From the NCBI RefSeq assembly GCF_016680995.1, contig NZ_JAEQMG010000156.1, positions 1 to 5,888 on the forward strand: 5,888 nt of DNA. The letters run 5' to 3'. Of this stretch, positions 1 through 5,786 are shown in pieces (position 1 is the stretch's first letter; each line of letters begins with the position of its first letter). The DNA comes from Ruminococcus difficilis. Its GTDB lineage: Bacteria > Bacillota_A > Clostridia > Oscillospirales > Acutalibacteraceae. Made by a program: the position numbers and the translations under genes. The notes below the pieces were generated by a model, which was not told the origin of the DNA, made no database searches, and saw only the letters and a program-made list of their open reading frames with translations.

Positions 1-156
1 CTTCCCGAGGGCGTAGAGATGTGCATGCCCGGAGATAACGTTGAGATGGACGTTGAGCTTATCACTCCTATCGCTATCGAGGTAGGTCTCCGCTTCGCTA
101 TCCGTGAGGGCGGCAGAACTGTAGGCTCAGGCGCAGTTATCGCTATCAACGAGTAA
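1..156 (+). CDS. tuf: Elongation factor Tu, C-terminal end (5' truncated by window edge)
   Basis: Reading frame 1 is open from the first base and ends at TAA 154-156, giving 51 residues. The peptide contains [17 protein letters not shown] followed by [16 protein letters not shown], which is the conserved end of domain 3 of bacterial EF-Tu. EF-Tu is the GTPase that delivers aminoacyl-tRNA to the ribosome in the cytoplasm; domain 3 helps contact tRNA and EF-Ts. The last residues (SGAVIAINE) differ from the common VTKI-type ending but the length is normal, so nothing suggests a broken gene. The GTPase domain lies outside the window. A hairpin follows 15 bases after the stop. Identification is by recognition of the family signature and is very secure. 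Confidence 0.97.
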   Translation, partial: LPEGVEMCMPGDNVEMDVELITPIAIEVGLRFAIREGGRTVGSGAVIAINE

Positions 157-171
157 TTTTATTCAATGATT

Positions 172-209
172 AAATAGGCAGTCTTGCTTTTGCAGGGCTG
201 CCTTATTTA
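172..209 (+). terminator. Hairpin after tuf, probable intrinsic terminator (imperfect T tract)
   Basis: The arms are AAATAGGCAGTCTTGC (172-187) and GCAGGGCTGCCTTATTT (192-208), closed by a TTTT loop. The core GGCAG/CTGCC is perfect and is extended inward by TCTTGC/GCAGGG using two G-T pairs. The 3' side is followed by TTATTTA, an interrupted T tract, so termination may be incomplete. It sits between tuf and the permease, so it may end tuf transcription or let part of it read into the permease. I see no convincing -35/-10 promoter in 157-231. Confidence 0.6.
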
Positions 210-213
210 CGGT

Positions 214-220
214 AAAGGGG
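214..220 (+). promoter_or_regulatory. Ribosome binding site of the permease (AAAGGGG)
   Basis: AAAGGGG lies 11 bases before ATG 232. A second weak purine stretch, AGGAA (226-230), is too close to the ATG to act by itself. This supports ATG 232 over an upstream in-frame TTG at 184, which would fall inside the preceding hairpin and add 16 residues (LLQGCLIYGKGVFRK after the start) not typical of this family. Confidence 0.5.
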
Positions 221-231
221 TTTTTAGGAAA

Positions 232-1686
232 ATGGACAAACAAGCTATTTATGACGCCCGTAAACTCGGAAAGCCTAAAATGGTCGTACTCGGCATTCAG
301 CATATGTTCGCCATGTTCGGCGCGACGATCCTTGTGCCGATGATTACAGGTCTTGACGTTTTAACAACCCTTCTCATGGCTGGTCTCGGCACCCTTCTCT
401 TCCACTTCATCACAAAGTTCAAGGTTCCCGCGTTCCTCGGCTCATCCTTCGCGTTCCTCGGCGGTTACGCCGCGGTCAAGGCGCTCGCTCCCGAAGGCGC
501 CGACCCGAACACGATGCTGCCCTACGCCTGTCTGGGCGTAGCCTGCGCGGGACTTGTTTACTTCATTCTCGCGGGCATTATCCGCGCAATCGGCGTACAT
601 AGAGTAATGAAGTTCTTCCCGCCCGTAGTAACAGGCCCGATCATTATCGCTATCGGTCTGGGTCTGGCACCCTCGGCGGTTTCGAACTGCACCACCAACT
701 GGTTCCTCGCGATCGTAGCCCTCGCGGTCATCATCGTGTTCAACATCTGGGGCAAGGGAATGCTCAAGATTGTTCCGATCATTCTCGGACTTCTGATTTC
801 CTACGCCGTCGGTCTGGTGCTCTACTTCATATCTCAGGCGAATCCCGATCTCATTCAGACAATGCCGTGGCTCTTCTCGGGCGGTTCGGTTCTCGACGAT
901 GCAGGCAACGTCACCTCGTATCTCCCGATTTTCGACTTCTCGGGCGTTCAGACTGTTGTTAATAACATCGCGAACGGCCAGATCTTCGGCGAGCAGGGTC
1001 TTATCGGTATTCCCGTTATCTGGAACAAGACGACCTTCGGCGGTATCGACTGGTCTAACGGCGCTGTGATCGCGTCCTCGATCATCGCTATCGTGCCGAT
1101 TTCACTCGCGACAATGATGGAGCACATCGGCGACATCAGCGCGATCGGCTCAACCGTCGGCAGGAATTACATTCAGGATCCCGGTCTGCACCGCACCCTC
1201 ATCGGCGACGGTCTCGCGACAACTCTCGCTTCGCTCTTCGGCGGCCCTGCAAACACAACCTACGGCGAGAACACCGGCGTGCTCGCGCTGACAAAGGTCT
1301 ATGACCCGAGAGTAATCCGCATCGCGGCGATTTTCGCCTGCACCATCTCGTTCTTCCCGATCGTCGCGGCGCTCATCGGTTCGATTCCGAGCTGCATCAT
1401 CGGCGGTATCTCCTTCGTGCTCTACGGAATGATTTCCGCTATCGGCGTGCGCAACGTTGTCGAGAACAAGGTCGACTTCACAAAGAGCCGCAACCTTATC
1501 GTAGCGGCGGTTATCCTCGTATGTGCTCTCGGTCTCGGTGCAAACACCGTCAGCTTCCCGATCGGCAGCGCTCAGATCACACTTTCACCTCTTGCGGTTG
1601 CTTCAATCGCGGGTATCGCGCTCAACGCGATCTTCCCCGGCAAGGACTTCAAGTTCATCACCAACGGCAAGGGCGAGAGAAAGTAA
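232..1686 (+). CDS. uraA: NCS2-family uracil (uracil/xanthine) permease
   Basis: Predicted 484-residue inner-membrane nucleobase:cation (H+) symporter of the NCS2/NAT family, salvaging uracil or a related base from outside the cell. ATG 232 was chosen over TTG 184 because of RBS position and because MDKQAIYDARKLGKPK leads directly into the family start QHMFAMFGATILVP (residues 23-36), nearly identical to E. coli UraA. About 13-14 hydrophobic segments run from residue 21 to 468. Diagnostic NCS2 motifs are present: PAFLGSSFAF (66-75), MEHIGD (296-301) and DPGLHR followed by NTTYGENTGV (341-350). E297 and E346 correspond to the two substrate-binding glutamates of UraA (E241, E290), and their 49-residue spacing is the same. 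The UraA histidine four residues after E241 is D301 here, as in many NAT proteins. The protein is longer than UraA (429 residues), largely because of a loop of about 50 residues at roughly 205-258. Substrate (uracil versus xanthine/other) is not settled by sequence; the symbol is by closest resemblance (pyrP is the Firmicutes equivalent). Confidence 0.9.
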   Translation: MDKQAIYDARKLGKPKMVVLGIQHMFAMFGATILVPMITGLDVLTTLLMAGLGTLLFHFITKFKVPAFLGSSFAFLGGYAAVKALAPEGADPNTMLPYACLGVACAGLVYFILAGIIRAIGVHRVMKFFPPVVTGPIIIAIGLGLAPSAVSNCTTNWFLAIVALAVIIVFNIWGKGMLKIVPIILGLLISYAVGLVLYFISQANPDLIQTMPWLFSGGSVLDDAGNVTSYLPIFDFSGVQTVVNNIANGQIFGEQGLIGIPVIWNKTTFGGIDWSNGAVIASSIIAIVPISLATMMEHIGDISAIGSTVGRNYIQDPGLHRTLIGDGLATTLASLFGGPANTTYGENTGVLALTKVYDPRVIRIAAIFACTISFFPIVAALIGSIPSCIIGGISFVLYGMISAIGVRNVVENKVDFTKSRNLIVAAVILVCALGLGANTVSFPIGSAQITLSPLAVASIAGIALNAIFPGKDFKFITNGKGERK

Positions 1687-1698
1687 ACTGTATACAGC

Positions 1699-1730
1699 AA
1701 AACGGCAGGATTTCTCCTGCCGTTTTTTTT
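1699..1730 (+). terminator. Strong intrinsic terminator of the permease gene
   Basis: AAAACGGCAGGA (1699-1710) pairs perfectly with TCCTGCCGTTTT (1715-1726) around a TTTC loop, and the T tract runs through 1730 (8 T in total from 1723). It starts 12 bases after the permease stop codon. On the other strand the arm is followed by only four T, so it acts mainly on plus-strand transcripts. Confidence 0.95.
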
Positions 1731-1735
1731 CGGGT

Positions 1736-1748
1736 GCGGGTGTCCCGC
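1736..1748. other. Short GC-rich hairpin in the convergence zone
   Basis: GCGGG (1736-1740) and CCCGC (1744-1748) form a 5-bp stem with a TGT loop. It directly follows the permease terminator and precedes an AT-rich repeat block. It is too short and lacks an adjacent T run, so it is not called a terminator. It could be a backup structure or part of a small dispersed intergenic element together with 1751-1779. Confidence 0.4.
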
Positions 1749-1750
1749 CC

Positions 1751-1779
1751 TTAATTTTCAATTTTTCATTTTCAATTAA
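1751..1779. repeat. AT-rich block with three TTTTCA copies and inverted TTAATT/AATTAA ends
   Basis: TTTTCA occurs at 1755-1760, 1763-1768 and 1769-1774. The 29-bp block begins with TTAATT (1751-1756) and ends with its reverse complement AATTAA (1774-1779). It is non-coding and lies between the terminators of two convergent transcription units. Whether it is a dispersed genomic repeat cannot be judged from one copy. Confidence 0.45.
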
Positions 1780-1816
1780 AAAATCCGCCCTATCCTGAGA
1801 TAAGGCGGAATTTTTT
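1778..1816 (-). terminator. Intrinsic terminator of the minus-strand redox operon (possibly bidirectional)
   Basis: TCCGCC (1784-1789) pairs with GGCGGA (1804-1809). The stem continues, after a C/A mismatch, as TATC (1791-1794) with GATA (1799-1802), closing a CTGA loop. Read on the minus strand it begins 12 bases after the stop codon at 1822 and ends in six T (complement of AAAAAA 1778-1783). On the plus strand it is followed by six T at 1811-1816, so it could also catch plus-strand read-through from the permease. Confidence 0.9.
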
Positions 1817-1821
1817 ATAAT

Positions 1822-4026
1822 TTATTTTACAACCTTCGCCATGAGCTCGTCACGGGTAAGACCGCTGTTGCGCGAGATCTCGTCGTTGGGAATAACTCTG
1901 AGTACCTTGCCGTTATAGCGCGATACCTTGACCGAAGCCTGCTTGCCGTCGATGTCGACAAACTCCTCGGTGTACTCCTCGTCGAGCGGAACCTGCTTGT
2001 CGAGAGCGAACTTCTCTGTGAGCGAGCCTGTGGGACAGAGCTGAACGCACAGACCGCAGTTGTTGCAGTTCGTCTGGTCAAGCGGCAGCGAGAACGCGGG
2101 GGATACGTCGGTGGTAAAGCCGCGTCCGAGCAGTCCGATAGAGGAGAGGTTCATGACCTCGCGGCAGGAACGCACGCACAGACCGCAGAGAATACACTTC
2201 GCTGTGTTTCTCTCGATGAAGGCATTCTCGTCGTGGGTGTACTTCTGGGGCATAACGCCCTTGAAGCGCTCGGGCATGATGTCGTAGCGCTGAGCGACCT
2301 TGAGCAGCTTGCACTTGAAGTACTCGCGGCAGCCGCACTCCAGGCAGCGCTTTGCTTCTTCCTGAGCTTCCTCCTCGGTGAAGCCGAGCGAAACCTCGTC
2401 GAAGTTCTTGTTTCTCACCTCGGGAGCGAGCACCTTCGGGTTGAGTCTGCTCTTCTGCTCGCGGTCGGAGTAGTCGATAGTGCTCTCGTCGCGCTTGCTG
2501 ATGTAGGGAACGCGTGTGTCGAGCGCCTGACCGTTGAGGAACGCGTCAACTGCTCTTGCGCAGCGGTCAGCCTCGCCGATAGCCTCGATAGCGATGGACG
2601 CGCCTCTGTTTGTGGCGTCGCCGATAGCGAATACGCCTTCGATGTCTGTGGTGAAGAAGTCGGGGTCAGCCTCGATGTTGCCGCGGTTGTTGAGAGTAAG
2701 CTCCGAAACGTCCTCGGCGACGAGCTTCTGGCCGATAGCGAGGATAACGCTGTCGAGCTCGATTTCCTCGGTCTTGCCCTCGATCGGAACAGGCTTGCGT
2801 CTGCCCGAAGCGTCAGGCTCGCCGAGCTCCATAAGCTGGAGGGTAACTGACTTGAGCTTGCCGTTCTCGCCGTTGAAGGAGAGCGGGTTGGTGAGGAACT
2901 TGTAGGTTACGCCCTCTTCCTCAGCCTCGTCGATCTCGAGCTTGTCGGCAGGCATCTCGTTGCGTGTTCTTCTGTAGATAACGTAAACCTCTTTCGCGCC
3001 GAGACGGACAGCGGTACGGCAGGCGTCCATAGCGGTGTTGCCGCCGCCGCAGATAGCTACCTTCTCGCCGATCTCGGGAGCGTTGCCCTTGATAACGGCT
3101 CTGAGGAAGTCGATGCCGCCGTATACGCCCTCAAGATCCTCGCCGGGAGTGCGCATAGAGCTTGACTTCCAAGCGCCGACTGCAACGATGACCGCGTCGT
3201 TCTGCTCCTTGAGTGACTTGATGGTGAAGTCACGGCCGAGCTTTACGTTGTTGACGAGCTTTACGCCCGCCTTCTCGATGATGGCGATCTCCTTGTCGAG
3301 AACCTCCTTGGGAAGTCTGTACTGGGGAATGCCGTAGCGGAGCATACCGCCCATCTTGTCCATCATGTCATAAACGGTTACGCTGTGACCCATGATGGTG
3401 AGGTAGTAAGCCGCTGTAAGACCCGCGGGGCCGCCGCCGATTACCGCAACGGTCTTGCCTGAGGCGGGCTTGCACTCGGGTACATAGCTGTCGGACTTGA
3501 GGTCCATGTCAGCAGCGAACGCCTTGAGCTGAGCTATGTTGATAGGCTCCTCGACGTTCTTTCTTCTGCACGCCTTCTCGCAGGGGTGCGGACAAACGCG
3601 TCCGATGGATGCCGGAAGCGGGATTTTATTCTTGATGAGCTTGATAGCCGCGTCGTATTCACCGTTTGCGATCAGACCGACATAGCCCTGACAGTCAGTC
3701 TTAGCAGGGCAGTTGAGCTGGCAGGGAGCAACGCAGTCGCCGTCGTGGGCGGACATGAGCAGCTCCATGGCGATCTTTCTGGACTGGACAACGCGCTCGC
3801 TCTCTGTGTTGACGACCATGCCCTCGCTTACCTTAGCGGAGCAGGAACGGAGAAGCTTCGGGATTCCCTGAGCCTCAACGACGCACAGACCGCACGCGCC
3901 GTAAACCTCGACAGCCTCGTCATAGCAGAGGGTCGGAATGTAGATATCCGCAAGACGGGCAGCTTCCAGAATGGTTGAGCCCTCGGGAGCCTGAACCGCC
4001 TTGCCGTTAATTGTTAAATTTACCAT
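1822..4026 (-). CDS. Mosaic Fe-S flavoprotein: NuoG/HydA-like [2Fe-2S] + GltD/NfnB-like NADP(H) core + 2x[4Fe-4S] (Stn-type transhydrogenase subunit)
   Basis: This 734-residue protein (numbered from ATG 4026) is the probable NADP(H)-binding subunit of a cytoplasmic electron-bifurcating complex. ATG 4026 lies 7 bases after the AAGGAGGGG site; the in-frame ATG at 4032 (736 residues) leaves only 1 base. Domains in order: plant-type [2Fe-2S] fold with C34, C45, C48, C62; an H94-DGD-C98 remnant of the NuoG His-ligated cluster merging into a GltD-type N-terminal cluster region (C98, C102, C106, C112, then C145, C149, C153); FAD-binding GGGPAG near 197-202; second Rossmann motif GGGNTA near 327-332 with YRRTR (351-355), typical of NADP(H)-using GltD/NfnB; FAD-closing GDATNRGASIAIEAIG from 469; an extra C561/C564/C566/C572 group; two [4Fe-4S] motifs CILCGLCVRSC (611-621) and CNNCGLCVQLCP (654-665) as in NuoG/HydA; then a 70-residue tail. 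There is no H-cluster or molybdopterin catalytic domain. It is last in the operon, just behind the NuoF-like gene. It could also be annotated as glutamate synthase small subunit-like, but no large subunit gene is nearby. Confidence 0.88.
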   Translation of the reverse strand: MVNLTINGKAVQAPEGSTILEAARLADIYIPTLCYDEAVEVYGACGLCVVEAQGIPKLLRSCSAKVSEGMVVNTESERVVQSRKIAMELLMSAHDGDCVAPCQLNCPAKTDCQGYVGLIANGEYDAAIKLIKNKIPLPASIGRVCPHPCEKACRRKNVEEPINIAQLKAFAADMDLKSDSYVPECKPASGKTVAVIGGGPAGLTAAYYLTIMGHSVTVYDMMDKMGGMLRYGIPQYRLPKEVLDKEIAIIEKAGVKLVNNVKLGRDFTIKSLKEQNDAVIVAVGAWKSSSMRTPGEDLEGVYGGIDFLRAVIKGNAPEIGEKVAICGGGNTAMDACRTAVRLGAKEVYVIYRRTRNEMPADKLEIDEAEEEGVTYKFLTNPLSFNGENGKLKSVTLQLMELGEPDASGRRKPVPIEGKTEEIELDSVILAIGQKLVAEDVSELTLNNRGNIEADPDFFTTDIEGVFAIGDATNRGASIAIEAIGEADRCARAVDAFLNGQALDTRVPYISKRDESTIDYSDREQKSRLNPKVLAPEVRNKNFDEVSLGFTEEEAQEEAKRCLECGCREYFKCKLLKVAQRYDIMPERFKGVMPQKYTHDENAFIERNTAKCILCGLCVRSCREVMNLSSIGLLGRGFTTDVSPAFSLPLDQTNCNNCGLCVQLCPTGSLTEKFALDKQVPLDEEYTEEFVDIDGKQASVKVSRYNGKVLRVIPNDEISRNSGLTRDELMAKVVK

Positions 4027-4033
4027 GTTCATA

Positions 4034-4042
4034 CCCCTCCTT
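4034..4042 (-). promoter_or_regulatory. Ribosome binding site of the GltD-like gene (AAGGAGGGG)
   Basis: On the minus strand AAGGAGGGG overlaps the TAA stop of the NuoF-like gene. It lies 7 bases before ATG 4026 but only 1 base before ATG 4032. The spacing decides for the inner ATG (MVNLTINGK) and implies translational coupling between the two genes. Confidence 0.8.
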
Positions 4043-5786
4043 ATTCCTTAACGATTGCGCCGAAACGGCAGGAGCTGTAGCACTTGCCGCACTTGATGCA
4101 CTTTTCGGTGTTAATAACATGGGGATTCTTGACTGTGCCCGAAATAGCGTTTACGGGGCAGTTTCTCGCGCAGAGCGTACAGCCCTTGCACTTGTCGGCG
4201 ATGATCCTGTATTCGATCAGGTCGCTGCACTCGCCCGCGGGACACTTCTTGTCCTTGATGTGGGCTTCGTACTCGTCCCTGAAGTATTTGATAGTTGTGA
4301 GAACGGGGTTGGGAGCAGTCTGACCGAGACCGCAGAGCGCGCCGTCCTTGATGGAGTAGCACAGCTCCTCGAGCAGCTCGATGTCGCCTTCCTTGCCCTC
4401 GCCCTTGGTGATTCTCTCGAGCATCTCGAGCATGCGCTTTGTGCCGATACGGCAGTGAATGCACTTTCCGCAGCTCTCCTTGGCTGTGAAGTCGAGGAAG
4501 AACTTAGCCATGCCGACCATGCAGGTGCTCTCGTCCATGACGACCATACCGCCGGAGCCCATGATAGCGCCTGTCGCACCGAGAGCCTTGTAGTCGATAA
4601 CGGTGTCGATGAGGTCTGACGGGATACAGCCGCCGGAAGGACCGCCCATCTGGACAGCCTTGAAGGGCTTGTCGGTCTTCATGCCGCCGCCGATGTCGAA
4701 GATAACGTCGCGCAGCGTCTTGCCCATCGGGATCTCAACAAGACCAGAGCGCTTTACCTTACCTGTAACGGCGAATACCTTGGTGCCCTTTGAGCCCTCG
4801 GTACCCATAGCCGCGAACGCCTCGCCGCCGTTGTTGATGATCCACGCTACGTTAGCGAAGGTCTCGACGTTGTTGATATTTGAAGGCTTTCTCCAGAAGC
4901 CCGACTGTGCCGGGAACGGAGGCTTGAGTCTGGGCATACCTCTGTGACCCTCGAGGCTCTCGATAAGAGCGGTCTCCTCACCGCATACGAACGCGCCCGC
5001 GCCCGCCTTGATGGTGAAGTCACATGAGAAGCCGGTGCCGAAGATGTTCTCGCCGATGATGCCCTTGTCCTTAGCCTGAGCGATAGCGTTCTTGAGGCGC
5101 TTGATCGCGAGAGGATACTCGGCGCGGACGTATACTACAGCGTGCTTCGCGCCGATAGCGTAAGCGCCGATGAGCATGCCCTCGATGAGGTTGTGGGGGT
5201 CGGACTCGATTACCGCTCTGTCCATGAACGCGCCGGGATCGCCCTCGTCGGCGTTACAGATGAGGTATTTCTCGTCGCCCGCGCTCTGACGTGCGGCGTT
5301 CCACTTGAACCATGTCGGGAAACCTGCGCCGCCTCTGCCCGCGAGACCCGAGGTCTTGATGATCTCGATGACTTCTTCGGGGCTGAGCTCGCAGAGAGCC
5401 TTTTTCAGAGCGGTATAACCGCCCGCGTTTGTGTAGGCGTCGATCTGCTCGGGGTTGATAACGCCGCAATTGCGCAGCGCGATTCGTGTCTGCTTGGAGA
5501 GGAATTCGCTGTCCTCCTCGGTAACAACGAGGTTTTCGACAGCCTTTACGTCGCCGCTCTCAACGAAGGAAGCGATAGCGGCAGCGTCGTTTTCGCTGAC
5601 CTTTACGAGCCTTGTGAGGTTGTTGTCATCGTCGTAGATGTCAACGATGGGCTCGAGGTAGCACATGCCGATACAGCCCGTGATGGACACGTCGGCGGGA
5701 TTTACGTTGGCGGCTAAAAGCGCCTTTCTTACCTTTTCGGCGCCCGCGGCGATACCGCAGGAGCCCTGACCGATTACGATTCTCAC
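4041..5786 (-). CDS. NuoF/HydB-like NADH-binding FMN and Fe-S subunit of a bifurcating oxidoreductase
   Basis: This 581-residue cytoplasmic flavoprotein is predicted to bind NADH and FMN and pass electrons through iron-sulfur clusters; in HydB-type enzymes this FMN is the proposed bifurcation site, coupling NAD(H) and ferredoxin. Domains: N-terminal thioredoxin-like part (1-90) with C10, C38, C42; NuoF core with GRGGAGFPTWFKW (150-162), NADEGDPGAFMDR (178-190), GAGAFVCGEETALIESLEG (262-280) and PPFPAQSGFW; N3-type [4Fe-4S] motif SCGKCIHC (C439, C442, C445) with distal C485; a CPAGEC pair (C515, C520); and a C-terminal 2x[4Fe-4S] ferredoxin (C533/536/539/543 and C563/566/569/573). The whole closely follows Thermotoga maritima HydB. 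The GTG start at 5786 gives MRIVIGQGSCG, the expected beginning, and has AAGGGAGG 10 bases upstream; it overlaps the upstream stop as GTGA. Odd points: one thioredoxin-domain cysteine seems missing, and H444 replaces the usual proline of CxPC. Often annotated NADH-quinone oxidoreductase subunit F or NADP-reducing hydrogenase subunit HndC; no respiratory complex I genes are nearby. Confidence 0.93.
   Translation of the reverse strand: MRIVIGQGSCGIAAGAEKVRKALLAANVNPADVSITGCIGMCYLEPIVDIYDDDNNLTRLVKVSENDAAAIASFVESGDVKAVENLVVTEEDSEFLSKQTRIALRNCGVINPEQIDAYTNAGGYTALKKALCELSPEEVIEIIKTSGLAGRGGAGFPTWFKWNAARQSAGDEKYLICNADEGDPGAFMDRAVIESDPHNLIEGMLIGAYAIGAKHAVVYVRAEYPLAIKRLKNAIAQAKDKGIIGENIFGTGFSCDFTIKAGAGAFVCGEETALIESLEGHRGMPRLKPPFPAQSGFWRKPSNINNVETFANVAWIINNGGEAFAAMGTEGSKGTKVFAVTGKVKRSGLVEIPMGKTLRDVIFDIGGGMKTDKPFKAVQMGGPSGGCIPSDLIDTVIDYKALGATGAIMGSGGMVVMDESTCMVGMAKFFLDFTAKESCGKCIHCRIGTKRMLEMLERITKGEGKEGDIELLEELCYSIKDGALCGLGQTAPNPVLTTIKYFRDEYEAHIKDKKCPAGECSDLIEYRIIADKCKGCTLCARNCPVNAISGTVKNPHVINTEKCIKCGKCYSSCRFGAIVKE

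Noticed and set aside
184..231. TTG 184 as an earlier start of the permease
   Set aside because: It falls within the post-tuf hairpin, has no RBS, and adds residues not expected in the family; ATG 232 is better placed.
2233..2850. Long open frame of 205 codons on the plus strand opposite the GltD-like gene
   Set aside because: It lies antisense to a well-conserved gene, and its product is a low-complexity Ala/Leu/Val/Glu-rich sequence typical of a shadow frame caused by codon bias. No convincing domain.
4011..4619. Open frame of 202 codons on the plus strand opposite the NuoF-like gene
   Set aside because: Antisense shadow of the iron-sulfur region, with Ala/Leu-rich composition and no recognisable family.
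3217..5023. Identical 17-base string at 3217-3233 and 5007-5023
   Set aside because: Both copies encode DFTIK in the two minus-strand genes; strong codon preference and a shared peptide explain it, so it is not a mobile or recombination repeat.
5142..5717. Open frame of 191 codons on the plus strand opposite the NuoF-like gene
   Set aside because: Antisense shadow frame; its product is low-complexity and has no independent support.
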